Assembly (NCBI GenBank): GCA_009103225.1
Contig: RHPI01001132.1
Coordinates: forward strand, 179,651-243,650
Source of the DNA: Chlorokybus atmophyticus
Taxonomy: Eukaryota; Streptophyta; Chlorokybophyceae; Chlorokybales; Chlorokybaceae
DNA length: 64,000 nt
Direction: 5' to 3'
Position numbers and translations under genes: made by a program. Numbering within the stretch: position 1 is the first letter of the stretch; every line of letters begins with the position of its first letter. Below, piece by piece: positions 50,119-61,498 of this stretch. The notes below the pieces were generated by a model. That model was not told where the DNA came from and ran no database searches. It was given only the letters and a program-made list of their open reading frames with translations.

Positions 50119-50701
50119 TGTAACGGGAAGGTACATTATATTACCACAAATCGACCATAAAAGCACCAAGTCTTTTGTGGTCGAGCGGGCTGTGACATTG
50201 GTCAGCGGAGCTTGAGACCCGGGGTCGATTCCTGCATTGCACACGAATTCCGCGGTCGTTGTTTCTCGATCCAATAACATCGTCAATGGTCACTTTATAA
50301 GTGCCATTATGGATGGGTCGCGACTTGCCTAATGGCAGTCGCGCCGAATTGACCAGTTCAGTCGGCGCGGCAGGCCGCGACCTGCCTGTCGCGGCGACGC
50401 GACCTGTGGGGCCGGCAGCGGCGCGATGTGCGCGCGTTGACCGGTATGGGCCTAAATTGGTCGGTCCTTGGGTGGTGGGGCCGGTGACTGACCCTAAATC
50501 AGACCCCTGGGATGATTCCCCAGCTGATGGGCGCCAGCCGAGGACGTTTGCGTTCTTAAGTGGGGGGAATGTAACGGAAAGGTGCATTAAATTACCACAA
50601 ATCGACCATAAAAGCACCAAGTCTTTTGTGGTCTAGTGGTGGTAATTTAATGTACCTTCCCGTTACATTCCAAGTCTTTTGTGGTCGGGTGGGCTGTGAC
50701 A
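50119..50701 (+). mobile_element. TRIM-like non-autonomous LTR element
   Basis: 583 bp, flanked by the 5-bp duplication GCAGC (50114-50118 and 50702-50706). The left terminal repeat 50119-50195 and right repeat 50570-50701 both run from TGTAACGG to GGCTGTGACA. The right copy has an internal insertion that includes an inverted copy of the first 29 nt (50640-50668). A primer-binding-like TTGGTCAGCGGAGC follows the left repeat, and the polypurine tract AAGTGGGGGGAA precedes the right repeat. No coding capacity. The polypurine tract and LTR start are nearly identical to those of the chromovirus, implying mobilisation by that family. Confidence 0.8.
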
Positions 50702-51239
50702 GCAGCCCTCCAGCCATTCACCCTTGTGAAACGCCGCACTGCATCTTATGTCGATAACCTGAAAGATCCCAATCGGCGCCGGCCGCAAGAGACGTCTGCT
50801 AGTGACCCGCTCGCTGAGGCAGAAGCGGCATTTGAGTGGCTGGCGCAACCGTTCGAGGAGGAGGAAGAGCAAGCTCCAGCGTCTCCTCTACATGCCTTAG
50901 AACATGGTGCTTTGTTCCATAATGACGAGCAAGGCGATGATGGAGAGGAGCTACAGCGCAATTGGTAGTCCATTTAGCTGGTAGTGTACACAGCTGCAAG
51001 GCTCTTGTGACTTAAGAAGGTGCATCTTAAACCAGCTCAATCAATGGTCATTATGCTAATGCATGTCAAAACTTGCATCCCTATGATATACTACAGAACT
51101 GCAGGCATTCGAGTCACATAATCGAATTACATGCCTTGGCAAGTGACTGAGAGACACTGTACACATTTCAGATACCTGTACACAGCACAGGCACATAACG
51201 ATGTTGGCAGTCCATAACAGTCGCGTGTAGTCATGCTGT

Positions 51240-51290
51240 TCTAATACATATATATATGTATATATGTGTATATATATATATGTATAACGA
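51240..51290. repeat. TA-rich microsatellite
   Basis: An imperfect (TA)n/(TATG)n tract. Confidence 0.7.
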
Positions 51291-51359
51291 CAGTTAGGCA
51301 TCATTCACCTTTAGTTGCTTGAGAAATGCCTTATCTTGTCGACAACTTCTTAACTGGTG

Positions 51360-51671
51360 CTTGTGAATTAGGCTCAGTCGCCTGTGCTGGACTGTTGTGT
51401 AACCTGCAGGTGCCTGTTACATAGGCTAAGTCACTTATATAAGACTGATGTGTAATTTGCAGGTGTCTGTTAATTAATTATAGTCACTTGTTAAGGCCTG
51501 ATAAGTAACTAACAGGTGCCTGTTGGTTAGGCATACTCACTTGTCAAGGCCTGATAAGTCACTAATAGGTGCCTGTTAATTACGCATAGTCAATTGCTAA
51601 GGCGCGATAAGTAACTAACAGGTGCCTGTTAATTGCGCATAGTCAACTGTTAAAGACTGAGTTGTAACGGA
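51360..51671. repeat. 53-bp tandem repeat, about five to six copies
   Basis: Four full units of exactly 53 bp begin at 51408, 51461, 51514 and 51567 with AGGTGCCTGTTA-like starts and GGCCTGATAAGTAACTAA-like ends. A partial unit precedes and a diverged unit follows (51620-51671). It lies upstream of the ORF at 51815. Confidence 0.85.
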
Positions 51672-51814
51672 AAGGGCCTGATAGTAACGGAAATTGTACT
51701 CAGGTCCTTGTCTCGAGATAATTGGAGAACTGAGCCACGACAGTCTACATTAATATTCAGGTGCAGGGCTGTTGCCAATAGTTAGTTGGCCGGCAGGAGA
51801 AACATTTTGCGATA

Positions 51815-52508
<694 letters not shown>

Positions 52509-54450
52509 ACCATTGTTGAAGAAGCCATGAAGACCCTTTGTGTATGATAGTTGAGTTCTACTATCTACCCTCCATGCATGCCTAGTGCTCCTATGTTGGA
52601 ACCTCCTTTAATATGTTGATAGACTTGCATGTATTTGGTTGTTCAGTGGACGTGTTTGTGTCCTGCAGGCTCTCTACTTGACCTGGTGTATATAGATCCT
52701 TACCATTGTTTGGCATTGCGTGTTATGCACGCGATAGACCAAGTATGTACTGCGTGCTATCAACATGCATATATGTGACTCGAAACATACACCACTTTAA
52801 CGGTCTAACATATTGTATCAGTGTCAATGATAACTGAGTGTGATGGCAAATCACATCACAACTCCAAGTAGCTCGCGTCCATTGCAAGTTGATGAAGCAT
52901 ATCTTGCTAGTGGCAGATTGTGCTTGATTATATGAAAACCTCATGTAGCGCTGCATTAAAAGTGTCCCCTCGGATTGTGCTACACGCCGAATTGCGGCGC
53001 CGAAAGCATGTAATGTAGTAATGTGGCATGTTCGTGCATGAGCAATTGTCAACATTTGCATAGCACAGTACTGTGCTAACGTCCGCAAGCAACACCACAA
53101 TCGGGTTTTATCAATAAAATCATTGCGTGTACCTTAACTACCGCCTTGCCCCTATGACAATACATAACCAATAGTAGAGTTGCGTTTATAGCAAACTTTA
53201 GCATTCCCTCTAAGCCGTGTGCATGAAGCAAGCAATGTGCAAACATCAGGCAAAGTGCAAGCAAACAGTAGCACACTCAATTTGCATGGGGATCAAGGCA
53301 GAGTTAACCTACATGTGACACACATGGTGCTCATGCGACGTTTAATTAATTAAGCACATTGCTTGCTTGCATTGATACTGTCAAGTAATGTATGCAGACA
53401 TCACACATCTTTACTTGCATCAAAAGCAGTCACTTGATATGAATCACTATGCGTGTGTGTGGTTAAGCAAGGAGCTGATGCAGTGTAGCATCGTCATACA
53501 CTTCTACATGTATATATTAGAAAGCACAAATATGTAGGTTGTCATCAAGTTTTGCAACAATCTTTGTGTAGGTTAGCACTTATATGTTCATAAAATAATG
53601 CGACTCACATTGAGTTACTTAATGCCGATGCTCTTTTTCAGCATACACTTGTTTGCCTATGCTACTATGATGTTATACACTGCATATCATGCGGTCGAAT
53701 ATGTCTTTTTGTAAGGTTTATTTGTGTCTCTATTCCTTGTTTGTGAATCAAGAATGACAAGCAGCATTATACGCATATATTATGAACAGTTTCACCCGCG
53801 CATAGCGGTTATTTCAACACATGCATGAAACAGAGTTGGCAATATATCAAGCCTAAACCACAATCGCAAATCGCACTGTTGGGCAGGGGACCCCGCTAGG
53901 TCCAAGCTTGTCTGTAAACATGAGTTGCTTTCAGCTGATATGTGTATATTAGGGGTATGGTACAGTGTGCGTGCCAACTCAGTGACATGGACGATCAAAC
54001 CTAGTGTAATAGCATACAAAACACAAGAAGTTTGACGCGTTGATGTGCTACGCGCGACTCTTTCACCACATAATCTGAGAGAGCTGTACCAGATGATGTG
54101 CTGTGCATGTCTCTTTTACCACAATCTGCGCGAGTGCCGTACTAAAACATACCCTCATATGAGGGACCATGAGAATGCACAAGTAAGGCTGCCTTGAAGC
54201 GGGTCCACAAGATGCCACTTGCAGAGATAGGTCATTAGTCTTCCACCCATTCTTACTCTGGTATGCAATCAACTTGTAACAAATGCGCAGTCAGAATGTA
54301 CACACATGCTATGAAGTACACAAAGCAACGCTTACGTCCAAGAACTCAATGTACATAGCCATGCATAGCAGAAAACCAAGCGGCTGAACAAGAACTGCAT
54401 GCCGCAATACAATACACTATACAATATGCCACTAAATGAAGTCGACAAAA
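52509..54450. other. AT-rich spacer
   Basis: No supported gene. Frames are short and lack domains. The end of this stretch (54451-54663) is GC-richer and may be the 3' UTR of the gene that follows on the minus strand. Confidence 0.45.
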
Positions 54451-54680
54451 CTAGAGGCCAACATCCACTCGACCCAATGCAGCAAGGCAGGCAGGGCTAG
54501 CAACGGGGGCAGTCCACGTGCGGCGCATCCAAACCTTGGCCTGGAGGTACTGCAAGCCGTCGCCATCATTCACCTCCAGTCTCGGTGAAGCAATGCAGCT
54601 CTCGCGTTGGCTCGGCTGGCTTTTACAGCTGGAACACGCTGGCAGCATCCTGTCCCAGTCCAAGCCAGCAGACAGGTCTG

Positions 54681-56718
54681 CTACTTTACGCTAACTGCTT
54701 TATGCACGCGAAATGACCCCACAACTGGTGCCTCAGAAACCATTGTGGACTGCAACTCTTCTGCCGCGGCCTGCCCAGGCACTGCAGAGTCATACTTGCC
54801 ATCTGCAGATGGTGTGTCACCCTCGGCCGACTGCTGTGCATAGTCCTCGGTCGATTTCCTCTTTCGCCGCTTGGCTCTGCCTTCGTGTCTACACCGCTGA
54901 GCATCATCGCCAGTCTGCTCAGCGACTACTATTTTCTGAGCAGCCATCAGTCTCCTCTGCTGTTTTTTTGCTTCAAGAGCTTCGACACCCACCACTGCAA
55001 TGTTGCGCTTCGACTTTGGGACACTGTGCTGCTTTAAAACACGCTGACGGCAATTGACAACGACATGGTGTAAGAAGCCGAGCATTGGATAATAGCTAGT
55101 AAACTGGATGGGCATGTTGGCAAACGGCAATCAGCAATTGTTGCACAAGCAAGGTGCATACCTGCAAATGTTTCTTGCCCATCATGTGCGCATTCCACTC
55201 TAACACTGTCTCACATCGCACGCCACAGCTTCCACATGTAGCTTCGAAAGGAGGGTTTTTCGCAGCATCTTCACACTCAATGTGGGTGTGTTGAGGAGGC
55301 TCTAGTTGCACCCTTATGTCGCCTGAAAGCGGCCAACAACCCAGCATGTCACATTACGTTACCTATGCTTCCGCGCATGGATGACATGCCCGCTGTACAT
55401 GCCAACAACATACCAACTCCAGATGCCTGCCAACTGGCTAGTTCTGGACCAAGGCGCTCAACAAAGGCAACAGACCTGTGATGGCCACTCTTGCAGCCGA
55501 TGCCTATGCGCCTGGCATGTGACATACAAACGACTGATCACTAACACAGCGGGACGCATACTGCCATGGGACAGTCACCAACCGCGTCAGGCAGTGCGCA
55601 CTTACATAGTTACAGGTACGATCAGCTTGTGTCTTGAAGTGCTGCTTGGTTCTGCCGCTTGTGCCTGATCAGGTTGTGGAGCCGACTGCAGTGCCAGCTC
55701 GACAACAGACATAGCATTGCATGTTGTCTGTAGGAAAGCACAAATCGTGCTCCTCAATCGTACAAACTCCTCCTGAGCAACCTCACCCGCAAAGATTGCC
55801 TCTGCAACAAACAAGCAACATCAGCAACTGCAGTCGCAATGATGTTACAAGCTGCACGAGTACGCCAAGATGACATGCAGCATGTCAACCTACACAGAAT
55901 GCTTCAGTGACATCTCACGATGTGCAACAACAGCGTAATCAGCGAACGGTCAGCGACGCACGCACGCACAAGACAAGCAGTCTAATCTTACTCTGCAAAT
56001 CTGCGTTGAGTCCGGTTAGGTGCCTCAAATGAGTGTGCTTCCTGCGACAACGCAAGCCATATGCAGGATTCAATACGAGCAATTGAACGAATCAGCAAGG
56101 CACCGCAGTTTCAACGACCAAAACAGTATATGACGTGCAAAATGAGACGTTGACCAGCGCCAGCAAGTCACAAACCGGATCACACGAAAAAACTGCAGGA
56201 ATACGAACTGCACTCAAACTAGTGCGTTGACAGCAGCCACACATTCCAGTTGACATTGAATGTCGTCAACAAGTTACGGTATGGTGACACGCAGTGACAA
56301 AGTAGCGAAGACAGAGAGAGCTATGCTACTCAGCGTACAACGTGCCGTCCAAAGCCACAAAGATCAAAGTTAGTGGTGCTAACCAAGCAAGAAGAGTAGC
56401 CAGTCCACCATCAACACATGAGCAAGAAGCGCATGAAGCTGCAACTCACCAAGGATTGGGCACTTTTCTGACGTCAAAATACAGATCCAGCCCAGGAGGC
56501 GCTCCATGCTTGAAGCCAAACGACACAAGCTGAACCTTGAGCACTACAGCCGACCGAGCGGCAGCGGCAGCGGCGGCAGCTGAAGGGTCCGTGTTGGGGT
56601 CAACAGCCCTGCCGGGTGCGGACCCGCCCGTAGCGTTCATCACAGAATTAATTACCACAGACGACGCCTTGGCCGCAGCAGCTGCGGCCGCCTCCGCAAC
56701 GCCCCCATCCGCAGCCAT
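54681..56718 (-). CDS. RapZ C-terminal-domain protein fused to a U1-type C2H2 zinc finger
   Basis: Six exons (56718-56450, 56041-55992, 55801-55606, 55511-55414, 55322-55162, 55043-54681), all in phase, 378 aa. After an Ala-rich start, residues 60-90 read VQLVSFGFKHGAPPG...YFDVRKVPNPW, the RapZ C-domain opening. LRHLTGLN follows, and residues about 173-185 give GIGCKSGHHRSVAFVE, matching the IGCTGGxHRSV signature. In bacteria this domain binds RNA and a sugar nucleotide. Here the N-terminal P-loop kinase-like part is absent. A U1/matrin-type finger follows (CGSCGVRC...WNAHMMGKKH, about 233-255), then a basic KRRKRK tail. Both parts suggest RNA binding. The start was chosen as the first ATG before the conserved domain. 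A further 3' exon cannot be excluded. Confidence 0.85.
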
Positions 56719-57273
56719 GACGCCGCCCGCATGCCACGTGTCGCTCACGGCGGCGGTAGTCAGGCTAAAACCCTAACAAGCAGCTACCCGCCCTTTTCGC
56801 TGCCCTCATGCAGAAACCGCCGTATAGCACAGGGCGCGACACTTCTCGCTTCTACCTTTTCTCCTGCGCATTTTGGATTACTTGCCAAAACGCAAACAAA
56901 GAAAGTCAGTGTAACTGCCAACAGTGATGCCCGCGTGCAGACTTCGCCTGCATTGTCGCAGCGCGCAAACGGCCTGCCGATATCATGATATTGGATACAT
57001 GAGAATATTCGTCCGTGTCCCTGTCCGAGGGCGCGCTGAGCGTAACACATCGCTCTAATGCGTATCCCATTGTGATGTATTCTGTACGGCGTATCCCGGT
57101 CCTTGTGGTATGCTTGTGCGCTCGCGCACAAAGGCAAAACCCTAGTCGCACAAGCCTTTGTGGGTGCTGTGGGTGCTGGGGCTTGAGGCGGAGCGTGTTG
57201 GCGAGCTGGGCGACATCGGCGGCGGCAGCGGCGGCGGCGGCGGCGGCGGCGGCGGCCCGCGCAGCCCGTGGCG
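56719..57273. promoter_or_regulatory. Shared divergent promoter with two telo-box motifs
   Basis: 555 bp separate the two start codons. AAACCCTAA at 56768-56776 is about 50 bp upstream of the minus-strand ATG. AAACCCTAG at 57137-57145 is about 130 bp upstream of the plus-strand ATG. In plants AAACCCTA telo-boxes occur near starts of translation and growth-related genes. A GGC run (57219-57255) lies just before the COX7a-like ATG. Confidence 0.5.
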
Positions 57274-57883
57274 ATGGCAGACGAGGGGCTTAGGAAGCTG
57301 ATTGAGCAGCAGAAGTCATTGCAGTCGCAGAAGGGGACTTTGGTTCACCTTAAAGCGTGAGTGGCGTTGGAAGTGCATTGCGTGTCAGGATGACTGGTCG
57401 GCTCCTCAACAATTGCATTGCTGCTGTGACATTCCGCACCAAACGTTGTCACACGTATTACATGGGGTAGTCTCAAGTGCTCGCCGGAGAAGCTGGTGGA
57501 TTGCCACTGATAACAACGCCGTGACTGCAGGAATAGCCGTGTTACCAGTGTCTTGATCCCTCTGGCCTTGGCGGGCGTGGGGACCTTCTTTGTGGTAAGC
57601 AGGCTGTGCACATAACGTCATGCTTTGAGCACTAATATGCAATCGTGCAACTTTATCACAAGTGTCATAGGTTGCCTCATGCATGTAGACATGCAATTAG
57701 GCAGAGTCGGCTTCTGGCATAGTCTGCCAGGTGCAGGTGTCGACTATATTGCTACCACCCACAGTGGTAGCAATATGATCGTCCCTCACGCTGTCATGCT
57801 GCTACTGCTTCTCAGCCTGCCTGCGCTTTCAGGCGAAGGCCCTCACCCAACTCGTCACCGGCTATGGAAAGGGCGACATCTGA
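57274..57883 (+). CDS. COX7a-like small mitochondrial inner-membrane protein
   Basis: Three exons (57274-57356, 57531-57594, 57833-57883) give 65 aa. The N-terminus is LRKLIEQQKSLQSQKGTLVH. A single membrane span runs RVTSVLIPLALAGVGTFFVA, and the end is LTQLVTGYGKGDI. This layout (EKQ-type helix, span with IPLALA, then GxGKxx end) matches the plant cytochrome c oxidase subunit 7a-like proteins. Those sit in the inner mitochondrial membrane as an accessory subunit of complex IV. Its length is typical. It is divergently transcribed from the RapZ-domain gene. Confidence 0.75.
57746..57776. repeat. Perfect 13-bp inverted repeat, 5-nt loop
   Basis: Arms ATATTGCTACCAC and complement at 57746-57758 and 57764-57776 with loop CCACA. 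It lies in intron 2 of the COX7a-like gene. Confidence 0.8.
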
Positions 57884-58466
57884 GGCGTAAGTAACGGCCC
57901 AAGCCTGGCGCACAGTGTTTCAGCTTGCTTGTGCTAGGATATAAAGGCATTTTGTAAACCCAGTAGCCTGCCAGTATGTGTACACGTACATCTCCGTGTG
58001 CTTCAGCATGGCACTGCATATAGCCTTTGTGTAATACAACTTTACAGCACTTCCATCACTTTGGTTATGCGCCTATTGCGTTTAATGCGTATGGCAGATG
58101 TCTTGTAGCAAGCACATGACAGCTACACAAGCAGGCCAGGATGGTGCAACAGTGCAGGAGAAGCACGGAATGCACATATACCACACAGTGACCTCATCCT
58201 GGTTTTGGCTTTCAGTTCGTTCACAGGGTACTGAGAGTTAGCAGCATCCACAGAACAGTAGAGCATTCTCACTGCCATGAGCCGTGCGAGTTTCTGCACA
58301 GCTTCTGTGTTATTGTACACACAAGTGTACATGGTCTGGCAGCTGCTACCATGCCTACCCACAAACGCTATCACTGATCTTGCGTCAACTCATACGATAC
58401 AGCATTGCAAACAAATTCATACGCATATATGCAGTTGTACTCTCTCTCGCTCTCTCTGTCTTTCTT

Positions 58467-58651
58467 CCCCNNNNNNNNNNNNNNNNNNNNNNNNNNNNNN
58501 NNNNNNNNNNNNNNNNNNNNNNNNNNNNNNNNNNNNNNNNNNNNNNNNNNNNNNNNNNNNNNNNNNNNNNNNNNNNNNNNNNNNNNNNNNNNNNNNNNNN
58601 NNNNNNNNNNNNNNNNNNNNNNNNNNNNNNCCCCCCCCCCCCCCCCCCCCC
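58467..58651. other. N gap (160 nt) with poly-C edge
   Basis: N at 58471-58630, followed by 21 C. This is an assembly gap upstream of PIG-S. The surrounding stretch 57884-58996 shows no gene. Confidence 0.9.
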
Positions 58652-58996
58652 AAGTAACTATCACCACCAATAACGGCCACATCAGCAACCACGTTAGCCT
58701 GTTATGATGAACAAGCAGCAATTGCAACCCTTGCATATCTTCTTGTCCAACCTGCTGCGTCAAGCGGCTTGACTCAAGCCATGGACTGCTTGAGAGCTGT
58801 AGCTGCAAGATTGTGATCAAGACGGACAGCTATAGCCTGCTCCTGGTGCAACAAGGACAAAAAAACAGCATACACCAAGGTTTGCTGTTTCCTGCTGACA
58901 GTATGATGTGTCGGACAGCATTCCGTCAACAGATTGCGTACATACCTGTAGGCAAGAGTGATTATTCAAGTTGGTGGGCAGCTTGTCACTCCAGCC

Positions 58997-61498
58997 ATGG
59001 TCGACCAGGCCGAGACGAGGGCGGCTGAGGCGGAGCCGAGCGAGGCGACGGCGCACAAGTTCAAGAGTGTCCAGGGCTCACGGCTGCTTGCTCTCGGCGC
59101 CCTTGTTGTCGGCGTCCTTGCAGGTGTGTTGGCATGCCCTGGTTGTATGCAGCTGTTTCATTGAATAAATGAATCAAGTGCATGACGTGGGCCAGCAGTG
59201 GCGTGAGGTAAACTGCTGCTGCTTGACTAAAGGTTGCATGCATGCATTGCTGCCACTGCTAGCACTCGCTGCACTATGCCCTTAGCTAGCCCTCTGGGGT
59301 GTAATATCAGCGTGCTTGCGGCTTACTTGGCCTGGCTGGCGTGTGAACTTGCGTTAGCATTTGCTGCATATACACCACAGTGCATGAGTGGCACAGTCAA
59401 CAGGTAAATGCAATGACATGTGTGCATACAGGTTTGCCAGTATGGTATTATACAACCACTGTCCACCGCGCCCCGCTGCCCTTCGACGCCATCGCTGCTT
59501 TGCAATCCGCTGTGCTAGCTCCCTCCTCTCCAGCAGCAGCAGCTGTGCAGAGGCTGCCATGCAGCGTACACGTTGTTTCCGTCCTTGCAACCTCCAGCAC
59601 AACCCAACCTGTTGATGAAAACAGTACACTGGGCTTGCTCAACACGCCCGGCGACAAAGCATGCCAAGTAACTACTTGATTGTAAGTGTTTGTTGCCTTT
59701 GAAGTATATGGCAAACGCTTCAAGTTGCAGGTGACAAGGAGTGTTGTGCAAGGCAGTGCATTGGCAGAGGTGTTTGTATTGCCAAGCATGGAAGAGACTG
59801 ACGAAGCATTGGAGAGGCTGCGTGAAGGGCTGAAAGGGGGACAGTATGAGGTTTTTGTGACCAACTCTTGCACCGCCAACGCACAAAGGTGAGTGTGCTC
59901 ATCGCTTTTGCAAAGCAGTGCCAGCATGCATGTCCAGGACTGGAACTGCTGTTTGCACATGACGCACCCTACGGTAGCGTTGCTCATTGGCCAGTTGGTT
60001 GCAGTCAACTGATTGTTGTTGAATGCCACTGGCAATTGTCTGATGGTTTGCTGTGGTTTACACAGGGGAGAGAGTGTGGTACTAGGCAAGCATCGCAGGG
60101 CATGGGTGTGCGTGTCCAACTTCGAACCTGAGACGTTAACGCGCGTTGTTCCGGTTATCGCACATCTGATGGAGAACAACTTTGCAGCGCGTGGGACTGA
60201 TGTCGAGTTACCATTGTCGTCCAATGCAAGTGCGGTCCTCTCCTTTTCTCTGCTCAATGCGGGGCCATCAGACTGGCTCTATGGCTGGGACTTTGCTGCA
60301 ATTGAAGCGACCTACTTGCAGCCCATGCTGGATGCGTTGAGGCCCGTGGCGACACTTGAAGTAGAAAGCCAAGTGCTGTTTCATACGCGGACAACGGTAC
60401 CAATGCGTTGGGATGCTTCGCACGGGGTGTTTTTCGTTTCGCACGCAGAGCTGCCTTTCTTCATCAACCCAAATGACTGGCATATGGATACGTCGCTAGG
60501 CACGACCGGGCGCGGGCGACTGGTTCACTTTCTTGTGTACGTGCCAGCAGCTGATGAGTGCCCCCTCAAGCTTCAGCTGCCAGATGACAATCTCTCCTCC
60601 ACCAATGGCTTCATTTCACCTGACTTTGGAGGAGTTGTAATCCACAACGCCCCAAACTGCAGCATATCAAGCCAAGCACAGAACTCTTCCTTTGCTCCTC
60701 GCTCATTGCAAATCCTGTCTGCAGAGTCCATGGCTGAGACGTTTGCAGTCATTGCTGCTCAGATTCGCACATTGCTGCACCTTCCAGCTGCGCCGCTAAG
60801 CGCGGTTGGCGGTATCCGCGTTGCACACGTGCCAGCTGTCGACACAGCGATAGCCGAGTGGGAGGTTGATGTACTCAGCAGGCAGCGAGTAGCTGCGGAC
60901 TTGAACACCGCAGTGGAAACGCTGACTGCCTTTGTGAGCACAGTCAACGATCTTCCGGATCTTGTCATACTTGACTCCATTGCTGTTCAGGTATATGATC
61001 AAGTTTACAAGCACATTTCAACATGAAACCTCATGTCTATCAGCTAGTTGTAGGGCATCTGCACAGCTTTTGCAACATATGCACATTGTTGTCAATTTGC
61101 TGTGGCACTTGTGCAGGTTACTGCAGCTTTGGCTGCTGCCCACAAGGCTATCAGTGCAGCTTCGCGTGGATGCTATGATGATGCAGCTTCGCATGCGCGC
61201 GAAGCACGCTTTCTGTCTGAAGAAGCTTTCTTTCACCCAAGTGTTATGGCCATGCTCTACTTTCCTTCTGAGCATAAGTTGGCCATATACACGGTACGCA
61301 CAGCGGTTCGCTTTGCAAATTGTCAAATGTTTGTGCGTCAATTTGTTATTTGCTCACTGCTGTGCGGTTTGCTGGCAGCCCTTCTTTGTGCCCGCTGCGG
61401 TTCCAATCTTAGCAGGCATTGTACGCGAGTTGAAACGAAGGCGTGCGAAAAGAAAAGCCGTATCAGGGCCTCCGCCAAACAAGCTGAAGCCATCATAA
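58997..61498 (+). CDS. PIGS: GPI transamidase subunit PIG-S
   Basis: Six exons (58997-59123, 59432-59667, 59731-59888, 60066-60990, 61117-61293, 61379-61498), in phase, 580 aa. A first membrane span (SRLLALGALVVGVLA) is followed by GLPVWYYTTTVHRAPLPF, the hallmark start of the lumenal domain. The large exon 4 holds conserved blocks (VPVIAHLMENNF, LNAGPSDWLYGWDF, FFINPNDWHMD, FLVYVPAADECPL, FGGVVIHN). The end carries SEEAFFHPSVMAMLYFPSEH, then KLAIYTPFFVPAAVPILAGI as the second span, and a basic cytosolic tail. PIG-S is part of the ER complex that attaches GPI anchors to proteins. Length matches the family. ATG 58997 gives a short cytosolic N-tail before the span, as expected. Confidence 0.95.

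Larger units (their letters stand above)
41711..50968 (+). pseudogene. Unidentified multi-exon ORF split by two nested retroelements
   Basis: It starts at ATG 41711 with a Gln/Pro-rich N-terminus (NQATVANQQQPLFANQSQQD). Degraded pieces follow at 42440-42620 (VALKKAAQVRSENVTKIKHV) and 42859-43130 (WRKFEVTDNADPERRRYIHE). An exon after an acceptor at 43171-43175 begins VERILKGKDADPLL. That frame stops at the chromovirus insertion (43219) and continues exactly after it at 50022 (PSAASIDTHEEYLREINTMI). It stops again at the TRIM-like element (50119) and resumes after it (LQPFTLVKRRTASYVDNL) to an acidic C-terminus ending at TAG 50968. The target-site duplications explain both breaks. In-frame stops upstream suggest decay even before insertion. 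The family is unknown. Confidence 0.6.

Noticed and set aside
59686-59730. Upstream extension of PIG-S exon 3 (VAFEVYGKRFKLQ)
   Set aside because: The frame is open, but the acceptor that keeps phase with exon 2 is TTGCAG at 59725-59730.
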